A stretch of DNA of 64,000 nucleotides from assembly GCF_000321225.1 (NCBI RefSeq), contig NW_004452178.1, positions 273,370 through 337,369 on the forward strand, given 5' to 3'. The position numbers and the translations under genes were made by a program. The notes under the pieces were generated by a model that had not been told where the DNA came from, searched no databases, and worked only from the letters and a program-made list of their open reading frames with translations. This DNA is from Odobenus rosmarus divergens (lineage: Eukaryota; Chordata; Mammalia; Carnivora; Odobenidae). How positions within the stretch are numbered: the first letter of the stretch is position 1; each line of letters opens with the position of its first letter. This document shows, one piece after another, positions 25,290-36,754 of this stretch.

Positions 25290-25850
25290 AAACAACTCCT
25301 GGGGGACAATTTGAAAATATTTATTAACATCCTTAAAATTATTCACAACTTTTTTGACCTAGAAATTCTGCTTCTGTGAAGTCATCCTAAGGAAGCAAAT
25401 AAACATACGAAAGAATTTATGTTTATCACAGCATGATTTATATCAGTGCAGTTGGCATGCCGCAGCCTGTGGTTTTATAATAAGGTAAAATTTTCACTAA
25501 ATACTCAAAATGGCAATCATATGCCATTTTACCCTTAGTTGCCTATGGTGGACGTAAGCTGACCTCAGATTGTCTTTCACTTATTCCTGAGAGAAAAAAA
25601 AAAGATGTTCTGATCTGCAAAGAGTACTCTTGTACATTTTTAAGAAGAAGGCAGTTTACATATATGTACAGGAGTAGAACATGCAGTGCCTAGGGGAAAA
25701 AAGCCTGTCTGTATATACACCAAAATGCTAATAATAATTATCACTGGATTGTTGGGTTGCAAATGATTTTTTTTAATACTTATTCTGCAATTTCCAAATT
25801 TTCAACACAGTGGTTATTGTTCTCGTTATTATAACCAAGTAATACAGTAC
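25290..25850 (+). mobile_element. L1/HAL1 3' end in two pieces
   Basis: 25290-25445 matches an old L1 3' region ('acctagaaattctgcttctg', 'catcctaaggaagcaaataa', 'gcatgatttatat'). 25655-25850 matches its distal part ('tatatacaccaaaatgctaa', 'ttctgcaatttccaaatttt', 'caacacagtggttattgtt'). The roughly 200 bp between (25446-25654) is not L1-like and may be an unidentified insertion or replaced sequence. Confidence 0.65.
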
Positions 25851-26339
25851 ATATTATAAAACTGTCAAGGTACTAAATATGGGTGCTGCCCAGCCTTTCA
25901 ATGATGACCTCCTCTTCTAGAATATTCCTGCCTCTAAGAGCTCTGTTTTCTGCTTACCTAAGAAAGCTCTTGGGAAGCCTCTGACACTGCTTCTCAGACT
26001 GCAAAGCCCCTCAGTTGTAATACTGTGATCTGTTCACACATCCCATGCACATCATTCCTACTCATTAATTTTGTGAGTAAAAACATAGATGAGATCACTG
26101 GCAAAGTCACAAAGGTGTGTCCTCGCAGGTGGGATTTGAACTTGTATCATTTCATTATCAAGCATGTTCATTCTGGAGTCTAAACTTGCAGATTCCATTT
26201 CTCTCCAAAGTGGAGGGCCCCACAAGTGAGAAATGGAAAGTTTGTAAATTTTCAATTTAACCTGGAAAGGACTGGGTTCAGAACAAACCCAGATACCCAG
26301 AATTCTACCCAACATCTCCACTTGTATCTACAGGGAACA
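25851..26339. other. No recognisable feature
   Basis: Unassigned. The 87-codon minus-strand frame at 26058-26321 has no recognisable motif. Confidence 0.4.
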
Positions 26340-26650
26340 GCTCAAACTCGATTTGTAGAAACACTTCCAGAAGCTCCTTATTGCTCACTGAGTCACATTC
26401 AGATCCCTTAGTCCAGCATTTCAAATTTTCTACGCCCTGTTCTTAACACCGTTTCTGCCCATATTGCTGTTTCTGGACATAATTCCTTTTTACCCAAACA
26501 TTTTTTTTCACCATAATTTAAACATATAATATGTCTGTCAGTTTTCATGCATTTACTTATGCTGCTCCCACTTCTTAAAATTTTCTGCTCCATATGGATT
26601 ATGCCATCCATTAAATGCTGTATCTTACCTTCCCTGCTTCTATATCAGAC
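26340..26650 (+). mobile_element. L2 fragment, degraded
   Basis: 'agctccttattgctcactga', 'cagatcccttagtccagca' and 'tacgccctgttcttaac' follow the L2 stretch upstream of its 3' end; low identity. Confidence 0.4.
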
Positions 26651-27189
26651 CCAACTAGTCTAATTTAATTTCTGGTTCTGCCTTAACCCAGACTGAGGAG
26701 AGAATAGACAGGCTAAATTGTTTTTAAACTTCTCAAGTTTTAAAATATCTTTTCTCATTTGCTAGAGAAGCAATGCTTGCATAATAATGCTTACATTATC
26801 CTAAAAAAAAAGGAAACATTTGCACGTAAACTATGCTTTACCATCAACAGATTCCAAGACAGAAAACAGAATTTGAGAAGGGAAAATGGACAAGTAAATC
26901 CTCATATCTATTTAATTACAAAGCACTCATGTAAAATTTCCTTTGGCTGCCTCCATCAATACAGCAATGATTTTCATAACCACTTTGACAGGACAATTTC
27001 ATCAATTTGGCAAAACAAAAAGGAAAATAAGATAGCATCAATCCCTTTGATTTGATTCCTTTCTTCTTTCATTTTTAGCTTATTAGATTGCATGCATTTC
27101 TAAGAGCCACCAAAATAGAATGGCATTAAAAAATACAAATAAAATAATCAGAGAAAGACCAGTTGTGGTCAGAAGATGAGTGTCAGGCT
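26651..27189. other. No recognisable feature
   Basis: AT-rich; the 98-codon plus-strand frame at 26759-27055 is Lys/Asn/Ile-rich and appears to be a chance opening in AT-rich DNA. Confidence 0.4.
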
Positions 27190-27480
27190 ATGAAGTTCAC
27201 AATATATCTTATAGGCAAAGGGGATCCTAGTTGAGTATTTCAGGCAGGGGACTAATGTAATCAGATTTGTTTCTCAGAAAGTAACCTGGTCAAAAAGAGA
27301 AGATGGACTAGGATTGATAAGGGGTGAGGTATAGGGAGCTATGGCCATGATCAAGCAAATATTGAACTTGGGTATTGGGGTTTGGGAAAGAAGTGCTAAG
27401 GATGGGGACGAGAGGTCAGATTGTAAAGTGTTTTTGAAAAGCAGCATGTTGATTGTTGGAAGCTAGGGAGTGATGTCCTG
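27190..27480 (-). mobile_element. L2 fragment, antisense
   Basis: Plus-strand blocks 'caggcaggggactaatgtaa', 'tcagatttgtttctcagaaa', 'agatggactaggattgataa' and 'gggagctatggccatgatca' match the complement of L2 upstream of its 3' end. Confidence 0.6.
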
Positions 27481-28604
27481 TGGATATTGTAAGAAACTGA
27501 CTTTTAAGGAATCTTTCTGCAAACAAACGTTTATTAGCATTTTTCATGTTGTATGTCTGTTACCACCTATAGAAAAGCAGTAGCTACAAACCACAGCCAT
27601 CTTACTTCTAAAGCCAAGAGAGAAAGTAGGCACTGCCCGTTGTTCCCTTGACTCTGAATCTGCCCATTTGTGAGTTTGAAATGATGAAGAAGCAAAAAGA
27701 ACGTCTCCTCTAGACAGAAAAATTTGATGACAATGATTTCCTAATAGAAACAACATCAATACACACAAACGGGAAAATACAAAGAGCAGAGGGTTAAGTG
27801 TGCAGTTAAGTCCAAATGCTGAATGTTGAGTTGCTAAAATAGAGAAGCGTCACTGGAATTTATTCTGAAATGAAGCTTTCACAGTGCTTGTCAGTTCCTC
27901 CAATAGCAGTTTATCACAACATAGGCTGACAGATCACACCATATTTTTAATATTAACTCATCCACAGCTCTAGACGCAGGTGCTGCAAAGAGTCCAAAGT
28001 CCATGGACGTTGTAAACAGGGTTTGCCGCCCCGGTTTTCTCAGCCTTGAAGATTAACTCCCAGGCCCTAGATTCATTCTCCTAACATGCAGAGGAGAGGG
28101 GAAGGAATTGCCAGAACTGGTTTCTTGGTAAGCCCCTTTCTGCACAAGTAAGATGGTAATCGTCAAAAAATTGAAGGTTGGGCACTTTAATTTTCTACCA
28201 TCTGTAATCATATGCAAACTGTGGCAAAGCCAAAAATGAAGTCAAAGTACAAAGGCATCTAATATGTCATTTCTTGTGTCATTTTTCTGGACTATGGATC
28301 TGGAGAAAATAAGCTCTTTGCAACAGGGTAATTCAGTTATATGATGCACTCATGCAAAATCCCATTTTAAGTGACAGGGCATCATTACAGAGTAACCACA
28401 TGATATGGATAGGGGCTGGTGCAGACTCCAGCGGATGGCCGCACTTCTTTATTTGAGCTGTTACATCATGAATCAGAGGGCACCAAAATGAATAAGAGCC
28501 CTGTTTTAAGAGTAGAAACTCCATGCTGACATGAGAACAGAGGGCTGCTTAGGCACGCTGGCAGTTTCTTCAGGACTCGGTAGGGCAATCAAGTTTCCAA
28601 TAGA
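27481..28604. other. No recognisable feature
   Basis: Unassigned; short minus-strand frames at 27544-27768 and 28333-28524 show nothing identifiable. Confidence 0.4.
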
Positions 28605-29040
28605 TGGAATTTTTTTAAATTTTATAATTTGCATATAGTTGACACGCAGCATTACATTAGTTTCAGGTGTACAGCATAGCAATTCAACGTCTTTATAAGT
28701 TATGCCGTGCTCACCACAAGTATAGCTACCATCTGTCACCATGCAACCCTATTACAACATCATTGGATATATTCCCTACACTTTGCCTTTTATTCCCACA
28801 ACTCATTCATTCCGTAGATGGAAGCATGCATCTCCCATCCTCCTTCACCCATTTTGTCCATCCTCCCAGCCCCCTTCCCTCTGGCAACCGTCAGTTTGTT
28901 CTCTGTATTTATAGGCTTGATTCTGTTTTTTGTTTGTTTATTTGTCTGTTTCTTTAGATTCCACATACGAGTGAAATCCTATGGTATTTCCTTTCTCAGT
29001 CTGATGTATTTCACTTAGCATAATACCCTCTAGGTCTAGA
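28605..29040 (-). mobile_element. L1 fragment, antisense
   Basis: The plus strand is the complement of an L1 3' region: 'ttgcatatagttgacac', 'tagtttcaggtgtacagcat', 'ccctctggcaaccgtcagtt', 'acgagtgaaatcctatgg' and 'tatttcacttagcataatac'. It is the same kind of segment as 14995-15360 but less decayed in places. The overlapping plus frames at 28667-29018 are antisense. Confidence 0.85.
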
Positions 29041-29404
29041 TGGGAAATTTCTGATGAAACAAATAAAATACCTAAAACAATAACTAAATTTAAACTACTC
29101 CCTCCAGTAATGACTTTAAAACATGTGAAAGTTGTATAGAGGAATAATCTTTAGGTCTAGAAATACAAGAAGAAAGTTAGAAAGTTCACGTTTGTATGGG
29201 TTAGCAAAATTAGACAAAATATAGCACAATTTAAATGTTTATCTAATAATGTGTAAGCTTGGTACATTGGGTCACACACATACATAAAAAGATAGGTGAG
29301 AACTTCTCTGGGCTTGAATTGGAGCTGGAAAAAAATTGTCTGCCTCAATATTGTTAGTAACCCCAATTATTTAAGAAAGAAATTCTAAGCATGTAGTTTC
29401 TCAG

Positions 29405-29735
29405 TGAAGCAGCAAGAGGCAGAATAAACACAAGCTTAAGAGGCAGACGCAGGGGCACCTGGGTGGCTCAGATGGTTAAGCATCTGCCTTTGGCTCAGGT
29501 CATGGTCCCAGGGTCCTGGGATCGAGTCCCGCATCGGGCTCCCTGCTCCTTGGGAGCCTGCTTCTCCCTCTGCCTCTCTCTCTCTCTCTCTGTCTCTCAT
29601 GAATAAATAAATAAAATCTTTAAAAAAAAGAAATCTTAATGTGCTTAATTAAAAAAAAAAGAGACGCAGGTTCAAATCCTGTTTCCTCCCACTTAGTAGC
29701 AATGTGACTTCACCAAGTGTAAATTTTGGATGAGA
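29405..29735 (+). mobile_element. MIR SINE split by a CAN-SINE
   Basis: The left part (29405-29453, 'agcttaagaggcagacgcag') and the right part (29662-29735, 'caggttcaaatcctgtttcc', 'cttagtagcaatgtgactt') join into a continuous MIR 5' half once the CAN-SINE and one duplication copy are set aside. Confidence 0.65.
29454..29661 (+). mobile_element. CAN-SINE inserted in a MIR
   Basis: Complete copy: head GGCACCTGGGTGGCTCAGAT, 'ctgcctttggctcaggtcat' middle, GGGATCGAGTCCC B-box region, (TC)n tract and a compound A-rich tail with a second block after AATCTT. Target duplication agacgcagg at 29445-29453 and 29662-29670. Confidence 0.97.
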
Positions 29736-31423
29736 CTATTGGTCCCATTAGCTAGAGTGAAGGTAACAGGTGGAAAACACCTGACATAAGTCATGTTAAT
29801 TTGCATCTCCCTTCTTTTCCCTCTGAAGCCAAGGTTCTTTCAGGCTCCCAAGGGATCAATTACGGCAGCGGTTGGTCCAGAGCAAGGCTGTGTTATGAGG
29901 CATCCCACACAGTTTCTTGTTCATTTCATTCAAGCCACCTTCATTGCAGCTTCCTTCCATTTTCTGACTCCTTAAAGATGAATTGATGTGTCTGTCTGGA
30001 ATACAAATTGCTAAAGTTGTGCTTATGTCTTCGTCCTGACAACTAAGATAAAAGTTTCATGGAGAAGTGGGTTGTGCTCAGGCAATAGCACAAAAAATAC
30101 AACTCTTTAAATCGGCTTAATTTTACCATTCTCAAAAAATTGCTGAAAATATTTCCTCCTCTGTATCAATTTTTAGAGACTTGATAAAGCAAAAACCTCT
30201 TGTTAGTCCCATAATTCTTCCTTGCACAGAAGAGATCTAATATATTTCCCGAGGATATACTTTGACGGTTGAGCTCTACAATGATTTCATAAAAATATCA
30301 GGCATAAAAGAAATATCAAGGATGAGCCCTGTTTCTCTCATAAAGAAACAAAGTTCCTCTCGCTTCAGCAGTTTGCACGCCAATATGATACTAAGTTGTT
30401 ATGGCTGAATTTAGTAATGGAAACAACCACACTCATGCACATGGCACAGAGGAAGGGTGTCTCTCTGCCCAGCTGCTGCTCCACAAATTCCCAATGCCTG
30501 AGGGGCCCAGGAGATGGCAGATGGACAGTCAGGGAGCTCTTCATTCAAGTGTTCATTGAGACCACTTCACCCTGAAACTGCTTGGACCTCCACTTTTACT
30601 GGCATGAAGTGAGCTTACCTCAGCCTCAAGTGAGTCTGGAAAAGGTGCTTTGTGTTATCTACATAATTATTCCGGTCCCCTGATTATGCAGGACGGAAGA
30701 CAAAGAAAAGAATTTTGTCCCTCTCTTGGTTGTGAGATATTAACAGTGAAACAAGAGAATGAATTAGTAGATTCTGTTAGATTATAAGACCTAAGATTAA
30801 GTGTATACACAGTGAGTGTACTTGTTCTTTGCTCCAAGATGTCTTCTTCTTCCTACATTCTGAGTACTGGAACAGAATGAGAGAGTATGCTCATGATTTG
30901 TGTTCATGGCTCTGATGAGGTTATGATACCTCACAAAAACAAATTTATATCCACTATTCAAAATATAAGACCGAAGTATCCATACTTGGGGAGAAGCACA
31001 GGTGAGAGAAGAGGAAGGAAGGAAGTAGGAGCATCTGATACAGAGTCAGCTCACCAGAGATTAGCTCACCAGAGATAATGTGTCATTATTGCTGTATTGT
31101 TGGATTGTCATCATTACCAAGGGTCAATATTGGATCAGTTCGGTGGGTGGACATCTCAACAGAATGAATAGAGAAGACAAATAAACAAATGTAATGAGAG
31201 ATTTTAGAAAGTTAGGAAGAGGAGAAGGAGAAAACAAATAAGGGTATATAAAGAAATAGAAATTAGATAATTAGGAATGCTCTGGGACTTGATTCGATAA
31301 GTAAATATAGATCAGTGTCAGCCATAAAGCCCTGAGTGCTTTAGAAGAACATGTTTTGCATAAATAAGAGGGTTTTTTTTTTTCCTAAAGGGACAGACAA
31401 CACAGAAAATTCACAGGGTGTGT
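29736..31423. other. No recognisable feature
   Basis: Unassigned. A 15-bp unit (agctcaccagagatt type) is duplicated in tandem around 31047-31077, and a GGAA-rich patch precedes it. Confidence 0.4.
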
Positions 31424-31438
31424 AAAAATTCAGTCCAT

Positions 31439-31638
31439 AGGGGCGCCTGGGTGGCTCAGTTGGTTAAGCGACTGCCTTCGGCTCAGGTCATGATCCTGGA
31501 GTCCCGGGATCGAGTCCCACATCGGGCTCCCTGCTCAGCAGGGAGTCTGCTTCTCCCTCTGACCCTCTTCCCTCTCGTGCTCTCTATCGCTCATTCTCTC
31601 TCTCTCAAATAAATAAATAAAATCTTTAAAAAAAAAAA
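31439..31638 (+). mobile_element. CAN-SINE, best-preserved copy
   Basis: A tRNA-derived SINE of about 200 bp, close to consensus throughout. The internal RNA polymerase III promoter is visible as an A-box region in the head (TGGCTCAGTTGGTTAAGC) and a B-box region (GGGATCGAGTCCC). These are followed by the CT-rich tract, AAATAAATAAATAAAATC and an A tail. A perfect 15-bp target duplication (aaaaattcagtccat) lies at 31424-31438 and 31639-31653. Intact boxes, pure tail and perfect duplication make it a good candidate for the youngest insertion in the window. Confidence 0.98.
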
Positions 31639-31653
31639 AAAAATTCAGTCCAT

Positions 31654-32574
31654 CATTCTCAGTGGACCTCTCCCAGGACCTGTTTCTCATTTCGTTCTAA
31701 GCTATATAAAACACATTTAAGTACAGGATTTCAGGTATGTTGACTTTTAAAAAAGAACCTCACTTTGGGAGCTCTTCAGGGACAAGAAACAGAACCTGGG
31801 TGCTTTTCATCTTTTTCTGAACACTCTTGTCTTCCTTCACTGTCACAAACATACAGTGCCCATTTTTCAGATGCTATATAGTCTCTTATCGATTGCAGCT
31901 GACATCTAGAACAGAATCAAATACGTTAAGTCTTTTCTGCAGGTTTTGTTGACATTCGAAGCCTGAGACTTTTCAGGAAAAACTTAGCCTTCTCACACTT
32001 TATTCATAATTGTTCATGTTTAATGTTTTAAATTCACAATTGTTAATATACAATTGTTAATAAACGTATGATATCACAATTGTTAATAACACAATTGTTA
32101 ATAAATGTATATCGAGCCTTTAGTTTCTTTGTTCAACCAGTTGCCAGATCAGCCCTCCATTTTCTACCAAATTCCTCCTTCCCACTATCATGTAATAGCA
32201 GGCCTTGAGTTCATCGGGGCCATCGGAACACATATTTGAAATCCACCCAGTCATGGAATGCCAAGAGTGTCTTACTGCCCAAACTGTAGCCACCATTTAA
32301 CTGAACAGTTTTTAAAACGATTTTAGGGTTGTTGTCCGCTAGTGTGCTGCTGTCTGTTTAATCAGTTCCTTATTATACAGGAATCCATTCAACTCCCAAG
32401 ACATACAGGAAGGAATGGCTTCTAATGAGAGAATGTACATGTATCATTGGCATATTGGCACACTGTGAATTTCGTTGTGCCCACAATTCAGGTCCAGGCC
32501 ATTCTGTGGGTAAAGCCTCACTACACACTCAAAAATCATCATCTGTTTGGGGGATGAAACTCACTAACTCACTA
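31654..32574. other. No gene; short repeated motif inside
   Basis: Unassigned except for four copies of an ACAATTGTTAATA motif at 32035-32104. Confidence 0.4.
32035..32110. repeat. Four-copy ACAATTGTTAATA repeat
   Basis: Copies begin near 32036, 32050, 32076 and 32091. Two are followed by related tails (AACGTATGATATC and AATGTATATCGAG). Each copy contains the palindrome ACAATTGT. Confidence 0.9.
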
Positions 32575-32805
32575 AACCTTTATTATTAAGGTACTGACAA
32601 TGTCCCAGACACTATGCTATAGAGTTCATAGGTGGTATGTATTTATCTCAGAAACAACACAATGAAGCAGATACTATCTTTGGATACAATTTACAGATTT
32701 AGGAAAACATTGCTGAGAGAATGAAGTCACTCCCAAGGCCATGCAGCTAGTTAGTGGCAGTAAAATTTGAATCCAGGTCTTTATGTCTCCAGAGCCATGC
32801 TCAGA
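32575..32805 (-). mobile_element. MIR SINE, antisense
   Basis: The plus strand is the complement of MIR: 'cccagacactatgcta', 'caatttacagatttaggaaa', 'caaggccatgcagctagtta', 'gtggcag' and 'tttgaatccaggtcttta'. Confidence 0.75.
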
Positions 32806-32990
32806 AATAGCACTAATTTTAGTGCACTTAACAGTCACATGGAGGTCTTATTAAGGCTACGAAGTCCCACAGAAATTCTGATTCTTATCCAGAAAATCAA
32901 GAATGAGGTTCAGCATTCTACATTCTACATTACCCCCTCTCCAGGTGATTCTAATGCAGGCAGTCTGCACATCACACTTTGGAAAGCACT
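32806..32990 (+). mobile_element. MER5A-like hAT MITE
   Basis: Blocks 'tagcactaattttagtgcac', 'cagaaattctgattctta', 'ccaggtgattctaatgcag' and 'cacactttggaaagcactg' match MER5A-type non-autonomous hAT elements in order. The ends are imperfect inverted repeats (…ttagtgca / …cactttgg…cactg). A short ttctacat tandem near 32918-32930 is a local duplication. Confidence 0.75.
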
Positions 32991-33111
32991 GGATCCTTAC
33001 AGTGTCTCTTTGCTTCTGCTATGTGACCTATTATATATTTTAATGCCAATGGCAACGGTGTCACTCACACATGCTCTTTCTTGCCATATCCGCATCAAGA
33101 GGTAGAATTTA

Positions 33112-33286
33112 GGGATGCCTGGGTGGCTCAGTCGGTTAAGTGTCTGTCTCCAGCTCAGGTCATGATCCCAGGGTCCTGGGATAGAGTCTCACATCGGGCT
33201 CCTTCCTCAGCGGGGAGCCTGCTTCTCCCTCTGTTCATGCACTTGCTCACTCGCTCTCTGACAAATAAATAAAATCTTTTTTAAAA
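33112..33286 (+). mobile_element. CAN-SINE
   Basis: Head GGATGCCTGGGTGGCTCAGT, middle and shortened CT tract with 'gttcatgcacttgctcactc', tail AAATAAATAAAATC. Perfect 15-bp target duplication aagaggtagaattta at 33097-33111 and 33287-33301. Confidence 0.97.
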
Positions 33287-33309
33287 AAGAGGTAGAATTT
33301 ATTTCTCTA

Positions 33310-33780
33310 CCCTCTTGAATCTAGTAGGCTTTGTGTCTGCTTTGACCAATAAAATGCAGAAGAACTGATGATGTTAAAGGCATAACCTTTAACTAGCCTG
33401 GAATCATTTGCTTCCTGTCTCTTTAAACCACGAGACTACCCTGAAACCACCATGCTGTGAAAAGCCCAAGACTTATAGAAAGGCCCTGAAAGATGAGGCC
33501 GCATGTGATGCAAGAGAGAGTGAGAGAGAGAAATTGAGAGATAGAAAGAAAAGTGCTAAGGAGCACTAAAGCACCGCACATGAGTAAAGATGGCACCTTG
33601 GAAGTGGATCTTCCAGCTCCAGGCACCCCAGTGGACACCATATGTGGCAGAGATAAATCATCCAGCCGGGTCCTTCTTCATTTCCTGATCCCAAAATCAT
33701 GAGCAAAATAAATGATGATGTCAAGCCCTAAATTTTGGAGTAGTTTGTTACAGAATAATAGAAATCTGCAGTATACTCCC
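33310..33780 (+). mobile_element. Solo LTR, probably MaLR/ERVL type
   Basis: Starts with 'cttgaatctagtaggctttg' and 'tgctttgaccaataaaatgc', contains 'gaaaccaccatgctg' and 'gaaaggccctgaaagatgag', has a polyadenylation signal AATAAA at 33707-33712 and ends near 'tttgttacagaataatagaa', the terminal layout of old mammalian LTRs. A (GA)n patch lies at 33510-33549. No internal retroviral sequence follows, so it is a solo LTR; exact family uncertain. Confidence 0.55.
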
Positions 33781-34094
33781 ACACATAACTATAATTATAT
33801 ACAAATATTATATATACTGGATATATATATATTGAAAGCAAAATAAAAAAATGAAACCCTTATGCAAAAAAGAGTTTTAACCAAATTTGATGTAATAGAG
33901 TAAAACATTTTTTCCTATAATTATCTTATAATTTCCTTGAATTCTCATATTTTATTTTGAATGTATAAACATGGCCATAAAATTCTGCCTCTGGGGTCAA
34001 ATTTTTATTATTTATGTATTTTAGCTTTAAAATATTTCTATACTGAAGTTATTGATACATTGCCTTTAATTTTGCATTTCCTCTTACCTCTTTT

Positions 34095-34360
34095 TCATTT
34101 TTCCAAATATATTGAAGTCTACTTGACAAATAAAAATTATATATACTTAAGGGATACAATGTGATGTTTCAATATATGCATACATTGTGAAATGATTATC
34201 ACAGTCAAGTTAGTTAACACACCCATCATTTCACATAGTTCCATTTGTGTGTGTGTCTAGTAAGAATACTTAAGATCTACTCTCTTAGCAAATTTCAAGT
34301 ATACAAGACCGTATTACTAATTATAGTCACCATGCTATATGTTAGATTGCCAGAATTATA
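34095..34360 (-). mobile_element. L1 3' end, antisense
   Basis: Plus-strand blocks 'acattgtgaaatgattatca', 'cagtcaagttagttaacaca', 'taagatctactctcttagca' and 'aattatagtcaccatgctat' are the complement of the L1 3' terminus that also occurs in sense at 42245-42465. Confidence 0.8.
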
Positions 34361-35254
34361 GAGATACATTTATGACTCCAAAATTGTTCTGTCTTCTGCA
34401 AAAGCAATGTGATAGTGAGGCACACACAAAGATCTACATTCCACTTTTTTTGCACCTGATTCATCTGTTCAGAGATCAAAGTCAGTCTAAGTTATTAAAT
34501 GAATTTGTATGTATTCTTCCTCTAGGGACACGAATTGGGACTGAAAGGCTTCATTATCATAAGTTCCCAGATGAACACAAGTCCAGAGTGAAATTTAACA
34601 AACCTTTAACTTGCATAAGCAATTGTTAACTTTTCAGAACTAATCCATTTCCGCACTGGAAATATAATGGCATTTTATCCCTTTAACCTCATGCCTAAAC
34701 ACTCTGCACAGAAAATCCTATTTTGATCATTCATATTGATGCACATACCAAATCATTGAATAACTACACTCATTCCCATCTGCTAGGGAGGCACAGTGCC
34801 ACATAGAGGTGGCTCGCCAAGACTTTTGAGGCATAACAACCAACCGAAGATAGAATCAGACGTAAAACATGCTGCTTGCAATAACAGTTCTGCCCAGTCT
34901 GACTTTCTGTTTAACTCTGGGCAAAATGTTTCAATAGAAAACATTATGACCATCATGTGTGGACATAATCAATTATAAAGGTTAGCATTTGGGACAGCCT
35001 GATGGAAGTTATATCTGACTTTCTTAAAATCCTCACAGTGTCATGAAGAACGCCCTCATCACTCTCAGGGCCACCTTACCATATGAATTGGAACACCATG
35101 ACTTTACCTTGACCTGCATTGGAGGTCTACCTCAACCTAACCCACAACTGGCCCCTACTTGGCTCTCTTTAGTTTATTGCTGAGTTTTTAACAGGATCTG
35201 TACCAAATCCATCACAAATCCCTCCTCAACTCTTCAACGCTGCTTTCGACCCAA
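34361..35254. other. No recognisable feature
   Basis: Unassigned; the 96-codon frame at 34339-34629 starts inside the L1 fragment and shows no motif. Confidence 0.4.
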
Positions 35255-36260
35255 ATTCCTTGTCTAGTCTCATGGTTTAGGTATAGGTTATTTCGGATCA
35301 CTTCTCTCCAGCAATTCAGGCTCATATACCCAACTGTTTGTGGGGCATCTCTACCTAGATGTACATGGCACTTCAATCTTAATGCATCCCAAACTGAATT
35401 TGCTATCTTCAATTCATCATTTGCCATGTTGCCATGGCAACATCACCACCCAGTTCTGCAAATCCTCTCCCTTATTCCAGGCCTTCAATCAGGTACCACG
35501 TCTTGCCTTGTTTAGCTACTCATACGTTTCAAATTTAGCCCCTTCATGGAAGCCTTCCACCACAACACTGGTTCAAGTGCTCATTATCTCTCACATCAGC
35601 TGTTGAAAAAGATTCTCAGACCTCTACACATTAGCCCATCAAAAAATAGTAATAGTTAACATTTATTGAGTGTTCCCATGTATCAAGCACTTTTCAGGGT
35701 TGTTGCATGTATTAATTCATGTAATCCTTCATAGGTGTTTTTATGATCTTCCATGTTAAAGATAAGAAGTCAAGGCAGAGAAATTAAGTTGCTTGCCCAA
35801 TACCATGTCTAAGCATGTCAGAACCAGAGTACGGATCCAGAAGTCTGACTTCATAGCCCAGGCTCTTAACCACTCCACTCCACGACCTAATTATGGCCTC
35901 CATTCATTTAGAATGGCTGCCAGTCACTCACAGGCTTAAAACTAGCCTTCCTAGGAAAGCATTCAGAGCCCTTTGTGATGTAACCCCCACCTACTGCTCT
36001 CTTGTATCTCCAGGCTTTTCTTTTCACTGGTCTTTTCTTCCTGTGTGCAGATCTACTCAGGATTCTACCATTTTAAGAAAAAGATCTTCCATTAACCCTG
36101 TCACCCTTCCAGGTTCCTGCCTCACCTCTTCCCTTCACACTCTTCAACCAAAGAGAAAACAACCCTCCAGTTCTCCATTCTCCCACACATCACTCTCCCA
36201 TTAACCCTCTCTTCAGGCTCCCATCCTCTTTTACTAAACCTGCTTTCGCAGAATCATCAA
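35255..36260 (+). mobile_element. L2 LINE remnant, interrupted by a MIR
   Basis: 35255-35610 carries L2 blocks ('atctctacctagatgtaca', 'gcacttcaatcttaatgc', 'cccaaactgaatttgctat', 'catcaccacccagttctgc'). 35890-36260 continues with 'gtcactcacaggcttaaaac' and 'agcattcagagccctttgtg'. A MIR on the opposite strand occupies the gap. Confidence 0.65.
35645..35885 (-). mobile_element. MIR SINE, antisense
   Basis: Plus-strand blocks 'gttaacatttattgagtgtt', 'catgtattaattcatgtaat', 'cagagaaattaagttgcttg', 'cccaataccatgtctaa' and 'ggctcttaaccactccact' are the complement of a nearly full-length MIR. Confidence 0.85.
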
Positions 36261-36309
36261 GGCCTCTCTAATTGACAAACTGAAGGTTGTGAAATGTGAA
36301 GTTAAAGAA

Positions 36310-36720
36310 AACCCCTTGAGCCCAGCTCACTCTTTCTAGCTACGTGATCTTCAGCAAATCACTTAACTTCTCTGAGCTGGTGATTATTCCCCTTTCCATC
36401 TCTTCCTCTCTGAAGTGTATCTACCTTCCTTCTATCCCGACACTGTCAAGCCATCCCCATCCCACCCTAATCATAACACCCTCATCTGCACCTGTTTTCC
36501 CTAAACTCACCCTGCACCCAGGACTTTGTCTCTCCTCTCTTTCTACCCAGTCCATGCTTGGCTACTTACTACCTGCATGATCTTTGGCATTTAACTTCTC
36601 TTCCCCATGGTTCCTCATTTAAAATATAAAATTAATAATACCCATATTTATACTTCACTTTTTTATAAGGATTAGTCAATGAAAACTCTGAAGAGTCATT
36701 CACATGTTGGTGTGGTTGTT
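36310..36720 (+). mobile_element. Two partial MIR-like SINEs
   Basis: 36310-36420 has 'ctagctacgtgatcttcagc' and 'cacttaacttctctgagct'. 36545-36720 has 'gcttggctacttactacctg', 'catgatctttggcatttaac' and 'aattaataatacccat'. The pyrimidine-rich DNA between them (36421-36540) is unassigned and may be L2. Confidence 0.5.
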
Positions 36721-36754
36721 GTATTAGTGTATATGTTGTGGGGTGCTTTTGAAA

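Noticed and set aside
31439..31638. tRNA gene suggested by A- and B-box-like sequences
   Set aside because: The boxes belong to the tRNA-derived head of a CAN-SINE; no tRNA cloverleaf follows. The same applies to the other fifteen copies.
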